Assembly: GCA_025667525.1 (NCBI GenBank)
Contig: CM046881.1
Span: forward strand, 31,659,665 to 31,723,664
Source: Glebionis coronaria
Taxonomy: Eukaryota > Streptophyta > Magnoliopsida > Asterales > Asteraceae
Reading direction: 5' to 3'
Length of the DNA: 64,000 nt
A program made the translations under genes and the position numbers. Position 1 is the first letter of the stretch. Every line of letters starts with the position of its first letter. This document shows, in pieces, positions 48,187-59,755 of the stretch. The notes below the pieces were generated by a model. That model did no database searches, had not been told where the DNA came from, and worked only from the letters and a program-made list of their open reading frames with translations.

Positions 48187-51018
48187 TGTAAAATCCGCAT
48201 GCTTTTACCATGAATAGTACCCTTAAGATCGTACGTACTAGATTTAAAACTTTCCTTTTATAGTATGATTACGTTTACGTGTTAGGATTTTACGTATTAC
48301 ATACGTGTTAGAACACGATAAGTATTTATTACGCACGCACACGCAATAATTATTTAACAATAATTAATCACGAAGATGCGATCATGAAACCATGAACGTA
48401 ATTAAATCACGGACTAATATTAATTACGTATATATATTTATTACGAGCGTGAATAAATATATGAGGTCACGGTAATTATTTAACGAGAACACACAAAACG
48501 CGAACACAATTAAAAACGAACGAACACTTAAACAACGAGACACGGAAAACGGTACGGGTACCCCATGTGGGGCCCCCTACCCGCGGCTACACCAACACCA
48601 TGGGCCAAGCCCATCAATTTTTACAATGAAAAGGGGGTTAAGGTAAAACTTGTTTTCACTTTTCACTTTAGAGAAGAAAAATTAAAAACCTAAAAAGTTT
48701 TCTCCTTTCTCCTTCTTGCTCTCTGGCCGCCGCATACAACACAAGAAAAGGGGATGTTCGTTTGATTTTGATCTTGAATATTGTACGTGTGTTCGTGTGT
48801 GTTCATCCTCGCTAGATCCACGCATTCGGTATATTCTTTTTATCCTTTTTCTTTTTGATTTGATCTAATAATTAATTAAGAACATGATGTTTTTAAAACC
48901 TAATTAAAAACATAGATCAAACATGTAAATGGTTATTGGGTAAATCAAAAAGGGATGTTTTTAGGGGTGTTTGTTGGCCGACGCCTACACCGAACCCCAA
49001 GGGGGTCTCGGTTTGGCTACTAGACCACCACCGAGACCATATGGTCCCGGTTTGGTGGTGTGGGTCCCACGGCAGCAGCAAAACAAAGGGAACCCCGAAG
49101 TGGTTCGGGGTATGGTGTCGATTTCATGTCCAGTTCATGGTTTCTAGTCAAGATCCGGTTCATGGTTTATGTTAAGATTATTTTTTTTATAATCATATGT
49201 TAAAATTAAATTAATAAATATGACATGGTTAATTTAATAAACATGACTTACGTTATAATTTAATTATTAGATCATGAAATTATTAACCTAAGTATTTTAT
49301 ATTTTCTAGACTTATAATTAATTAATTATTTAAAAACCATGGTTATAATTAATTAATTAACATGACTTAGGTTATATTATTAATAAATAATAATACATGT
49401 TTAACCTAAGTATTTAACTATATTTAATTAAAAACATGATATATTTTAATTAAATACTTTTAACCTATAGTTTATTTAAATTACATGAAATAATTAATAA
49501 ACTATACATTATGTCATTATGACCTAGAAAATAATCAGAAAAACACTTAGGCTTATATACTTAGCTGATTTAACCAGCTTATATCTATTTATGAAAACTT
49601 TCTATTTTTAGAAACTTATCTATTTTAAGCAATAATTCTATTTTTGGAAACTTTCTATTTTTGGAAACTTTCCATTTTTGGAAACTTTCTATTTTGGGTA
49701 ACTTTCTATTTTTGGAAACTTTCTATTTTTGGAAACTTTCTATTTTAGGAAACCTGCTATTTTTGGAAAGTTACTTATTATTACACAGTAAGTATAATAA
49801 TACATGAAATACCAGAAATACTTAATCAGAATAGACAGAATATAAGATAAACACAGTTTAAGGCTTAAAACAGTAAAACGTGATATGAACATATAAAATA
49901 AGCTAAGACATGACATAAAACCAGTTACGTATTTAGTAAGCAGATACTTATTCATGTATGTATTTATGTAGCATTAGTGATACCGAAGTAGGGTTCTCCT
50001 CAGTTCATCTTCTTCGTTCACTGGACATAAGGTACGGATTCCCGTCCTTTCAGTATGGACATTCTTTCCTTATTAGGATTCCCCGTATGCAGCCAAATGT
50101 TTTCCCGAAGTATAAGTTTATATGTTTGACTTGCTTATGTTTAATTTAGAATTACCTATAGCCATATACATGCATGACCAGTTTCACTTAGTTATGGAGG
50201 TACCATAACCATCACATTAGAGGCACTGATGTTATGACTTCACCACGGCGGAGTGATTGCTCGTGGCGTCCCTTCAGCTTTTGGCCATATTATTATATTT
50301 ATCATGTGGGGCGTATGGGTGCATCCTAGTTACATGTTTTTCAGCAGATTACTCAGTGTGAATGTGGTGTGTGCCTTGCATCCTTCACAAGGAGTTGATC
50401 CCTCCTACCCAAAAACCAGTATATTAAATTAGAGGCAGCCCCTCTAATTTGCATGATGAGGTCACCCCTCCAAGTATTCATGCACGGTGGATTTTCATGA
50501 CCTATATTGGCTAATGGTAGAACATGATAAACAATTTTTATAAGATAAACATAAGGCTTTTCAAACTATAAAACCAGTTTTACCAAGACTTAACCAGGTT
50601 ACTCGGGACTTAGTTTCTTCCGCTGTTATATGTTATATGCTTATCCTATTCATGCTTTATTGTACATCCGTGCACTGAGCGTATTGCTCAGCCGTTTTCC
50701 TTTTCTATGTTCCCAAAATGGCAGGTACTCAGGGACGCTCGTAGACTTTAAGCGTACGTGCATATGGACTGGAAGCTTTCTAGCCTTTCTTTACTTTATG
50801 CATTATCTTTCCTTTGATACACTTGCTATGGACATTGTTTAGTCCTTTCCTTTACAGTACTTATGTTTGTGTGTGATGAGCTTTACTTTTGGACTACCGA
50901 TGTTTGATTCCAATATTTTCCTTTTATGGTCATGAAATGTTTAGACATTTTTCCTTGTATGCTTTGATGATACACCATAATTACGCGTGACATTCCATTA
51001 TCAAAATGGGGTGTTACA
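48187..51018 (+). repeat. G3 3' LTR (2832 bp)
   Basis: TGTAAAATCC...GTGTTACA, matching 23078-23123 plus 39547-42850, without the copia solo LTR. A 17-bp tandem repeat array (eight units) lies at 49584-49770. Confidence 0.94.
49584..49770 (+). repeat. Tandem repeats in the G3 3' LTR
   Basis: Eight units of the CTATTTTTGGAAACTTT type, one more than in the 5' LTR copy. Confidence 0.8.
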
Positions 51019-51023
51019 CCAAG

Positions 51024-51083
51024 TATTTCATAATGTTTCAAAAATAAATAACTAATCAATCCCCGGCAGCGGTGCCAAAAACT
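51024..51083 (-). promoter_or_regulatory. E2 primer-binding site and start of leader
   Basis: Minus strand TTGGCACCGCTGCCGGGGA at about 51079-51061, a few bases inside the E2 5' LTR. It differs by one base from the A4 site. The rest is the piece of E2 leader cut off by G3. Confidence 0.8.
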
Positions 51084-52514
51084 TGATGTTCGTTTGCAAG
51101 TCTTAATTTTTATTCAAGATATTACCACACAAATGACTAGAAACATAAACACGGGTAAGTATACCCTTTCATGTATTGCATAGCTTAATGGTAAAGTCGA
51201 GTTCGTTTCACGGGATTGTTGTTATCACAATATTAAAACAATTACCTCTAGAGTGCCACAAGTTCTAAAGATATACTTAACAATTAGTATTAAAGGGTGC
51301 GTTTGGCTAAGGTCATAACCATATGATAGATATATAGCAAGGATGAAATATAAGTACATAAACAATGTAAGACAACATACCGATTCTTAGTCGTACATGC
51401 AACATCTAATTGATGTGACAAGAATCCGGTTAAAGACTTTGTCATACCAACAACATTAAGATTAGTTTATGCTTGATTTCGATAACTAATGTAGTACATG
51501 AGATTATGCAAGAGTTGGTATATGTTTTAATCCCTTAATCGTTATAAAAGTGATTAACAAGATTCATTTATTAGATGACATGAAACTCATCCACTCACAT
51601 GATTATTAGTCGATGATCATGGATGAATCCAACATATAACAATGGTCTTACATAGTAACACATAATACATGAGTATCCAAACCACACTTATATTCAAGAA
51701 CCCAGGGAAAAAGTGCGCCGCACAAACTTAATTGTGCGACACACTTTGCCCCAGCAAAGCTAATATTAATATCTAATCATAAGGCTATTAAACCTTAACC
51801 AAGTGCACATCACACTACTCCATAATAACAGTAAATAAGATCATTTCAAATATATGCAAATCAAAGTAAAAGATTGACATAATTGAAATAAGAATTGTAC
51901 CACAAGATTATTAAATAATTGCTTCCAAAGGATTTATAAGTCTTTGAACTTATTACAAATGGCTAGCAACACTTCTGAGTTTTCTTGTTCCAGCACTAAT
52001 ACCATAAACCAACTAAGGTTTATTAACTCTAGTGACTATGATCAAGGATTTGGAGAAATCCTTGATTATTGTTTCTCCCTAAACATTGGAAAGAAGATTG
52101 GAATGAGATATGATATTATGCCTGGCAAAAGGCTCTATTTATAGTTGAAATTTCGTAGGTTAGAAGCACTGGAAGCATATCAAGGGTTCACCATTATAGC
52201 CATGCATAATTGCACTTAATTGTATAACTGCAGTGAAATGTGCGCCACACTTCTTGTTGTTCTTCATATTCGGGGTACTTTGAAAGTACGCCGCACAAAC
52301 TTAAATGTGCGCCGCACTTATGCTCCTTTTCAGTATAATTCTTCTTTAGTCCCTTTATTCTTTATTTCTTCATTCTTTTCCTTTATGGTTTATTCCTTGG
52401 CTACAATACAAACAATACCTTTTATTAGTATTAATTCAACACATAATTTATTTATTTACATATCAAACAAGGACAAATGCATCATTACAAACATGTATAA
52501 ATGAGGCGTTATCA
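51084..52514 (-). repeat. E2 5' LTR (1431 bp)
   Basis: Matches 15472-16972 except for a net loss of about 70 bases in the near-palindrome cluster. TATA box on the minus strand at 52136-52144. Five motif copies remain (51712-51744, 52238-52317). Confidence 0.9.
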
Positions 52515-53419
52515 ATATGCATCCATTTTGTTTGATACCGGAGCTGATAGGAGTTTCATATCTATCGAGTTTAGTAATTTACTAGACATCATCCCTACCC
52601 AGTTAGACAACTGTTACAGAGTCGAATTAGCCGACGGCAAAATCATCGAAACCAATGCTATTTTAAGAGGTTGTACCCTACACCTTTTGAACCATCCCTT
52701 TGATATCAACCTAATCCCATTAAATCTTGGTAGTTTTAACGTGATCATCGGTATGGACTGGTTAGCAAAATATCACGCAACCATTGTGTGTGACAAAAAG
52801 CTAGTCCGTATACCATGGGGGAAAGAAAACTTGATTGTACGAGGAGAAGGGAATTTGGACAGGACTGACACTAGACTGAGTGTCATCTCATGCACCAAAG
52901 TCCAGAAATACATACTGAAAGGATGTCCTATCTTTTTAGCACATATTTCCCAAGCAGATAAGGAAGATGAACCAGAGAAGAAACAAATCAAGGACGTACC
53001 AATTGTCCGCGATTATCCCGAAGTTTTCCCAGACGACTTACCTGGTTTACCACCAACTCGTCAAGTAGAATTTCAGATTGACTTGATACCAGGAGTTGTA
53101 CCTGTAGCTAAAGCACCATACTGGTTAGCACCGACCGAGATGAAAGAACTCGCAGAACAACTCCAAGAACTGTTAGATAAAGGTTTTATTAGACCCAGTT
53201 CCTCAGGTTGAGGAGCTCTAATACTATTTGTCAAAAAGAAAGACGATTCTTTCCGAATGTGTGTTGATTACAGAGAACTGAATAAGTTAACTATGAAAAA
53301 TTGTTACCCACTTCCTCAAATTGATGACCTATTTGATCAACTACAAGGATCAAGTGTGTACTCCAAGATCGACTTACGATCCAGATACCATCAGTTGAGG
53401 GTCAGAGAGGAAGACATAC
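52515..53419 (+). pseudogene. pol: G1 protease and start of reverse transcriptase
   Basis: Continues the G1 frame across E2. The protease has LFDTGADRSFIS near 52527 and IIGMDWLAKYHA near 52744. The RT start has FPDDLPGLPPTRQVEF near 53026. A TGA at 53209-53211 replaces Trp in the SSxWGA motif. The frame then reads [18 protein letters not shown] and [10 protein letters not shown] up to the S5 insertion. All motifs fit the Tekay/Del type. Confidence 0.88.
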
Positions 53420-53512
53420 TGTTAGGACCATTGTAATAGTTATATGTAATAGGTAAACTAGGAGGTATGTAGTTCCTCCTGGTCCTAGTAGTAGTAGGAG
53501 CAAGTCCTGCTC
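53420..53512. repeat. S5 inverted repeat, left arm
   Basis: 93 bases, TGTTAGGACC...CCTGCTC; inverted match to 55123-55215. Confidence 0.9.
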
Positions 53513-54677
53513 TTCTCCTGATCATTCTTGCTAGGGCACTCCCTTGCAAAGTGACCCTGTTGCTGGCAGTTATAGCATCGTACCTTGCTTCTATCGAATC
53601 TTGCTGGCTCCCGAGGGTTGTAATTAAATTTCCTTCCTGCTTTCTTCTCAAACTTGTGAACCCTAAGAGTAAGCATGGCCATCTGCCATTTAAGATCCAT
53701 CTCATCCAGGTCAAGTTTATCGACCTGTTTGAAGTCATCAAAAGCAAGTTGTTGTTCAGCATTAACATCAGCCACAAAAGAATGAAGAACAGCTTCTACC
53801 ATACTACCAGACTTGGCAGCAGGATCAGGAGCAGAAGACATGGGACTAGTATGCTGAATAGTATGCTGGGGGAGACAGTATTGCTTGAGCTACTTGCATA
53901 TGACATGGGACTAGATGCCATAGAGCTCACAAAGGCTGAATTAGCAGGGGTGGGAAAAGAGTCACTAGGATATCCTCTCACATGAGGTTCGAATGTTCTG
54001 AGCCTATGAAACAAATCATCAAAGGTGAGATAGTCAAGCCCACCTTTGGCTTTGAGAGAGATCACCACCTGGTTCCATGAGTAGGGTAAGGCTTTAAGAA
54101 ACCTTGCATTAATGTCACCATCATCAGGTTTTGACCGAAGTTGATTCAATTGGCTCAAGATCTTCTGGAACCTATCATACCCTTGATTTAGACCTTCAGT
54201 CTCTGAGATTTTGAATTCGGTAAATTCATCTCTCAGCATGGACCTTCGCATTTTCTTTGACTCCTCATTTCCGCCGAACCTTGCTTTTATGCCATTCCAG
54301 ATCTCTCTGGCATCATCCAAATGGTAGAAGTCACCCATGTGATCTTCAGGAAGAGATTGAAGCAAAATTGTTTTTGCTTTTACCTCCTTCTGAATAGCGA
54401 TGATTTCCTCATGAGATTTAGGGTCAAGAAGAGTAATATTACCGTTCTTGTCTCGTCCAGTAAGCTTCCTGCTGTTTCCATTCAGAATGATCTTCCAAAG
54501 ATCTTGATCAGTGTTGGTGATCCACCATTCCATCTTCATTGCCCAGTTATCATATTCACCCTTCTTCAGAAGAGGGAATTTTCCATTCGTGTTGGAGACC
54601 GTAGCCAGGATCTGCTGAGGTTGCACAATATTTGGAGTGCTTTCTTCTCCTGTTTGAGTAGAAGTTGAGGCAGACAT
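53485..54677 (-). pseudogene. gag: S5 gag (copia type), frameshifted
   Basis: Start chosen at 54677 (MSASTSTQTGEE), 60 nt inside the primer site, because it begins the conserved region. The Gag core (UBN2-like) has YDNWAMKMEWWI near 54550, LLQSLPEDHMGDFYH near 54360, and LNQLRSKPDDGD near 54150. A frameshift near 53840 moves the frame to 53841-53485, which holds the knuckle CYNCQQQGHFAREC near 53570. The final residues (SRTCSYYY) come from the inverted repeat, so the natural end of Gag is lost. Gag could in principle package RNA, but no enzymes follow. Confidence 0.85.
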
Positions 54678-54750
54678 GATAAACAGATTGGGAGTAATAA
54701 GAGAACTTGATTCTTCTTGTATAGAGACCCTTCCAGGCTCTGATACCACT

Positions 54751-55215
54751 TGTTGGGTCTACTAGATGTAGATCTTGCAGCCTGTCAGGACCGGTGAATG
54801 ACTTCTGTAATCACAAGTCAAATCACAAAGAGACTCTATACACAATATGAATGTCGAATATAAATATAATCAAGAGAAACAGAATAACTATAAAGACTTG
54901 ATACTTTCTAAGGATTTCTAATATTGATAATGACTAGAACTACGTTTTGTGAAGGTGTGTTTAACCCTTCTGCCTAAGGTTCCTTTTATACTACAAGGAA
55001 ACCCTAATACATCATTAAAGAAAACGTGTAAAACCGATATGCATATCCTTTCCTAACATATCTCATGCATATCCTAACAGAATATTAAGTAAATAATTAA
55101 GTTTGACTTCGACTAGGACCAGGAGCAGGACTTGCTCCTACTACTACTAGGACCAGGAGGAACTACATACCTCCTAGTCTACCTATTACATATAACTATT
55201 ACAATGGTCCTAACA
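54751..55215 (-). repeat. S5 5' LTR (465 bp)
   Basis: Minus strand TGTTAGGACC...GACCCAACA, followed by the primer-binding site at 54748-54737. TATA box TATAAAAGGA at 54990-54981. Confidence 0.85.
55123..55215. repeat. S5 inverted repeat, right arm
   Basis: First 93 bases of the LTR; inverted match to 53420-53512 with a single difference (A/G) near the middle. Confidence 0.9.
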
Positions 55216-57635
55216 CATACCAAAGACAGGTTTCAGAACTCGTTACGGTCACTACGAATTTTAGGTCATGCCATTTGGATTGACCAACGCACCAACCATA
55301 TTCATGGACCTCATGAATCGAGTGTGCAGACCGTATCTGGATGAATTCGTTATCGTGTTCATCGACGACATACTCATCTATTCCAAGAATGAACAAGAGC
55401 ACGTAGAACATCTTACTCAGGTACTGAAATTGCTTAAGGAAGAGAAGTTATACGCCAATTTCTCCAAATGTAATTTTTGGATTCCTAAAGTACATTCCCT
55501 TGGTCACGTGATCGATAGCCAAGGAATACAAGTAGATCCCGCAAAAGTCGAATCCGTAAAGGATTGGGCATCACCTACGTCACCAAAAGAGATTCGCCAA
55601 TTCTTAGGTCTTACCGGTTACTATCGCAGATTTATAGAAGGATTCTCTATAATAGCTAAGTCTATGACGAAGCTTACTCAGAAAGGCGTGAAGTTTGAAT
55701 GAGGAGAAAAAGAGGAATCAGCATTCCAAACCATCAAACAGAAGTTGTGTAGCGCACCTATTCTAGCCTTGCCAGAAGGCAACGAAGACATCGTTGTCTA
55801 CTGTGATGCTTCACACAAAGGCTTAGGTGCTGTACTAATGCAAAGAAAGAAAGTAATTGCCTATGCTTCAAGACAACTGAAGAAGCACGAACAGAATTAC
55901 TCTACTCATGATCTAGAACTTGGATCCGTGGTTTTTGCCTTAAAAATCTGGGGGTACTACCTATACGGAACAAGTGTACTGTGCATACTGACCAGAAGAG
56001 TTTGCAACACATTCTAGACCAAAAGGAGCTGAACATGAGACAACGTCGTTGGATAGAGCTGCTTAGTGACTACAATTGTGACATCAATTACCACCCATGT
56101 AAAGCCAACGTGGTTGCAGATGCACTAAGCCGTAAGGGAACTGATCCTCTCATGAGAGTTCGAGCCTTAGTTATGACCATTAGCTTAGATCTACCCAAGC
56201 AGATATTAAAGGCTCAACTCCAAGCCCAGAAGCCTAAAAACATTAGAAAAGAAGACATAGGAGGAATACTTAGGACGAATCTAAGCAAGGAGAAGTTAGA
56301 ACCAAGAACAGACGGAACGTTATGTCTACATTGAAGAAGTTGGTTACCATGTTACGGAGACTTGAGAAGCGTGATCATGCACGAATCTCATAAGTCTAAG
56401 TATTCCATACATCTCGGATCTGAAAAGATGTATCAGGACGTGAAGAAGTTGTATTGGTGGCCAAACATGAAGGCAAACATTGCCACATATGTAAAGAAAT
56501 GTCTGACTTGTGCCAGAGTGAAGACCGAACATCAGAGATCATAAGGATTACTAGTCCAACCTGAGATACCAAAGTGGAAATGGGACAACATCACCATGCA
56601 CTTCATCACCAAACTTCGTACTTCATCTCACGGTTACGATACAATTTGGGTAATCGTCTACCGACTCACAAAATCCGCTTATTTTCTACCCATAAGAGAA
56701 AATGACTCTTTAAACAATTTAGCAAAACTATACCTGAAGGAAGTTGTGACTAGACACGGTATACCAGTCTAAATTATTTGTGATCGAGATGGTAGCTTTA
56801 CATCAAACTTTTGGAAAGCTTTTCAAAGAGCTTTAGGAACAAATTTAGATATGAGTACCGCTTATCACCCACAGACCGATGGTCAGAGTGAAAGAACAAT
56901 CCAAACCTTGGAAGACATGCTGAGGGAATGTGTGATCGACTTTGGAAAAGGATGGGTCGAACATATACCTTTAGTTGAATTCTCCTACAAAAATAGCTAC
57001 CATGCCAGCATCAAAGCCGCACCATTTGAGGCCCTCTATGGCCGCAAGTGCAGATCACCCGTGTGCTGGGCAGAGGTGGGGGAGTTTCAACTTACTGGAC
57101 CCGAGTTAATCCAAGCAACGACTGAGAAGATCACTCTCATCAAACAGAGAATTCAAGTTGCACAAGACCGACATAAGAGATATGCAGATCGCAAGCGGAA
57201 ACCTATGGAATTTGGAGTAGGCGATTGTGTTATGCTTAAGGTATCACCTTGAAAGGGTGTTGTACGCTTTGGAAAACGTGGAAAGCTAAACCCATGGTAC
57301 GTAGGACCCTTCAAAGTGATTGCCAGAATTGGTGCAGTCGCTTGTCGACTAGAGTTACCCCAGCAATTGAGCCAGGTACACTCTACCTTTCATGTTTCGA
57401 ACCTAAAGAAGTGCTACATAGATGAGCCGTTGGCCATGCCATTGGAGGGAGTCCACTTTAATGATAAACTCCAATTCACATAAGAACCCGTAGAAGTCAT
57501 GGAGAGAGTAGTCAAGAAACTGAAGCGCATCCCAATTCCGTTGGTTAAGATACGTTGGAACTCCATGAGAGGTCATGAGTTCACTTGGGAACGCGAAGAC
57601 TCGTTTAGAGCTAAGTACACACACTTGTTCACCTG
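55216..57635 (+). pseudogene. pol: G1 rest of pol: RT, RNase H, integrase, chromodomain-like end
   Basis: Resumes the RT after S5 ([12 protein letters not shown] near 55229). The FIDD box lies near 55358, and GYYRRF near 55617. RNase H has [13 protein letters not shown] near 55800. Integrase has the HHCC region near 56371-56515, a CDRDGSF block near 56779 and GQSERT near 56882. A chromodomain-like end with FTWEREDSF closes at TGA 57633-57635. At least seven stops (for example 55262-55264, 55700-55702, 57250-57252) and frameshifts near 55980 and 56335 mark it as long dead. Several stops replace Trp or Gln. Confidence 0.9.
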
Positions 57636-57689
57636 AGCAGTAACGTCATCTTAAGCTTTGAGGACAAAGCTAAAATAACGGGATAGTGT

Positions 57690-57749
57690 TGTAAAACCTG
57701 CAGTTTTCAGGTTTTGACTATGACATCATTGTACACGTCACCTCATGAC

Positions 57750-57752
<3 letters not shown>
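57690..57752 (+). repeat. Start of the G1 3' LTR
   Basis: TGTAAAACCTGCAG..., directly after GGGATAGTG and the TTGAGGACAAAGC signal. Cut after 63 bases by a (TA)n tract; the rest was not found in the window. Confidence 0.55.

Positions 57753-57800
<48 letters not shown>
57753..57800. repeat. (TA)24 microsatellite
   Basis: Perfect TA dinucleotides, left of the MITE. Confidence 0.95.
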
Positions 57801-57803
<3 letters not shown>

Positions 57804-57989
57804 TAGCGATGCAGTAAGAAGAGAAATAAAAATAAGAAGAATAAGAAGAACTCTGGACCACACATTTTAAATAAGAGTGAGAATTTTAAGGGGAGATGCA
57901 GGAGATTTTGTTGGTGCATCTGAAATGAGTGGTTATAGTTTCTTCTCATCCTTCTCATTTTTGTTAATCTTCTTATTAGATCCTAACTC
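57801..57989. mobile_element. Micron-like MITE in a TA microsatellite
   Basis: 189 bp, GAGTAGCGATGCAGTAAGAAGA at the left, and at the right the reverse complement of GAGTTAGGATCTAATAAGAAGA. Imperfect inverted ends match over about 75 bp and there is no ORF. Long TA tracts on both sides fit MITEs that insert in TA microsatellites. Confidence 0.6.
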
Positions 57990-58145
<156 letters not shown>

Positions 58146-59035
58146 TGTGAAATTTTCGTTTACATTTGTCAGTTAGCTAATTACTGGTGTTACAATAATT
58201 CTATTATTTTACTAAAAAAACTAAACATAGCAAAAATGTTTATCAAATTATTTGCATTTGTTATATTAGTAAGTATATTTTATGGTTTTCATAATAACTT
58301 TAATTTTATATTATATACTACAAAAAAAATATACAAAACTATGTAATGATTTATTTACAAAAAAATAAGTAAAAAAATCAATTATGAACTTACCGGATCT
58401 ATATTTATTACATTAAAAGTGTATAATTTTAAATCAAATTACTATTCTACACTTTCCATTTTAACTCCTATTTAATTTCTGACTTACCTCCAAATAAAAA
58501 ATAAAAATATGAGATTTAAGCTATTAGATCTATTTCATTAAATCGATTCTATCCATTTATGATTTTTTTTAACAACACTTTTTAACAAACTATTAAAAAA
58601 CTTTTTCATTTTTAAAGTAGAATATTTGTTTATCTATTTATTTTTCATGATTTAATTTTATTATATTTTTTAAAATTTTATGCTCTTTAATTTAATATGT
58701 TTAATAATTTAAATGAATTTTAGTTTTTTCATTTAATGAATTTCTTCTTTTGTTAAACTTTTTTAGAAAGTTAACTTTAACTTTAATTCAAATATAATGA
58801 GTAAAAGTGTCATATTTATCCGCCAAACAAATAGTCACTCAATATTAGTCACTCGATATACGTTGTCTATTGCGCGACTACCAAGCTAGTAATTATTAAA
58901 TAGAGTAACAATGAAAAGAAATAAATGTTAAATTTATTTAAAAAATTACTAAAGTAAAAAGATGTAGGTCATGTTCAATCTAAAGTTTGTCCGATCCCTT
59001 GCAATTGTCGAATCCAAGTTACTAACATAGTAATA
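58146..59035. other. AT-rich sequence, no gene seen
   Basis: Very AT-rich with homopolymer runs; no credible ORF. CTAGT at 58880 preceded by GCGCGACTACCAAG could be another Helitron-like end, but no hairpin was seen. Confidence 0.4.
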
Positions 59036-59049
59036 GTGTGTATATATAT

Positions 59050-59470
59050 CAATGTTTTGATAATCGGTTTATAAAGTGATTCAGTCGAGTCACCAGATTT
59101 GGGTCAACCGGCTCGACCTGGGTTAACCGATTTTTTAAAACATAATTTTTTTCTTAATAATTGTTAATAATTAACAAAAAGTACATATATGTATATTGAA
59201 TATATAAACTATTTATCAACCAAAATAATATGGAAAAATAAAATTTCTTCGCAAATACGTCAAATTTATATTTTTTTTAATAAAAAAATCCGAAAAAATC
59301 GAAACCTGGTCAGATCTTGAGAACCGGATTGACCCGGATCACCCAAAACCCGACGGGTCTAGCGGGATTTCGAAAATAAAAAACTCGGTTCGCCATTTTT
59401 TCGATCGGAACTTTGACCCAAACCCGACCGAGTCGACCTGGGTCTAAAAAGATCGGTATATATCAAACAT
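59050..59470. mobile_element. Possible MITE with CGGGTC/GACCCG-rich ends
   Basis: The ends are roughly inverted copies (AATGTTTTGATAATCGG... and ...CCGATC...ATATATCAAACAT), with GGGTCAACCGG, GGATTGACCCGG and CCCAAACCCGACCGAG blocks between. The target duplication could not be fixed. Confidence 0.35.
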
Positions 59471-59660
59471 TTAAGCAAAATATGTTACGTCTAAAACAGC
59501 CTCTAAATCATTCTTTTGTCAAAACGTATTTAGCACAAATACTATTAAAAAATTCTTTCTTGTTAACTTTCTTCGAAGTTGGATTTGCAAAGCATCCAAT
59601 GACATATCATGGTTTACTATAGAGTTAACAAAAACTAATATAGCTAAGTTTGAATGTTAC

Positions 59661-59755
59661 CTCATTGACACATTGTTTTGCAGCTCCTGTTACTTTCCTC
59701 AACTTCTCAACCTTCTCCAGTTCTAACATTACAATCAGATGTGCCATTTGTTGCT
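59661..59755 (-). pseudogene. Exon-like segment, Leu/Glu/Lys-rich
   Basis: A minus-strand frame reads LELEKVEKLRKVTGAAKQ and ends at a donor-like GAG|GTAACATTC (59661|59660). No family recognised. The plus strand also has an open frame after a TTTTGCAG acceptor-like site, so the strand is not certain. Confidence 0.3.

Larger units (their letters stand above)
23078..51018 (+). mobile_element. G3: Tekay/Del-type chromovirus, nested in E2
   Basis: Complete element with TGTAAAA...GTGTTACA LTRs, flanked by CCAAG at 23073-23077 and 51019-51023. The primer site, TGGTATCAGAGCC, fits initiator tRNA-Met. The order is gag, protease, RT, RNase H, integrase, chromodomain-like tail. The 5' LTR is split by A4 at 23123. 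Only two in-frame stops and one frameshift break the pol, so it is younger than G1. Confidence 0.93.
15472..52514 (-). mobile_element. E2: Athila-like LTR element without RT or integrase
   Basis: LTRs at 15472-16972 and 51084-52514 share both ends (TGATGTTCG and GGCGTTATCA on the plus strand). The flanks are ATATG at 15467-15471 and 52515-52519. The primer site lies inside the right LTR and the polypurine tract inside the left one, so the element reads right to left. Its own interior is only about 6.2 kb (51083-51019 and 23077-16973); the remainder is the G3 insertion. It encodes a retropepsin-like ORF (20489-22244) and a second ORF (18312-20069), but no Gag, RT, RNase H or integrase that I can find. 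Confidence 0.88.
53420..55215 (-). mobile_element. S5: short copia-derived element with inverted ends
   Basis: Flanked by CATAC (53415-53419 and 55216-55220), TG...CA ends. On the minus strand it begins with a 465-bp LTR (55215-54751), a primer site TGGTATCAGAGC (54748-54737) and a copia gag. The other end has no second LTR. Instead the last 93 bases (53420-53512) are an inverted copy of the first 93 bases of the LTR (55123-55215), with one mismatch. No pol is present. Confidence 0.85.
13332..57752 (+). mobile_element. G1: old Tekay-like Ty3/gypsy backbone element, split by E2 and S5
   Basis: Three separated pieces join into one gypsy element: 13332-15471 (upstream ORF and gag), 52515-53419 (protease, start of RT) and 55216-57752 (rest of RT, RNase H, integrase, LTR start). 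The joins are exact at the 5-bp duplications ATATG and CATAC, and frame continues across both. The 5' LTR is not in the window, and C1 probably inserted close to it. Many stops and frameshifts show long decay, more than in G3 or A4. Confidence 0.85.

Noticed and set aside
53551..53985. A 144-residue plus-strand ORF in S5
   Set aside because: Antisense shadow of the S5 gag, which has the zinc knuckle on the minus strand.
58846..58885. A second Helitron end at CTAGT
   Set aside because: No hairpin of proper size and spacing upstream.
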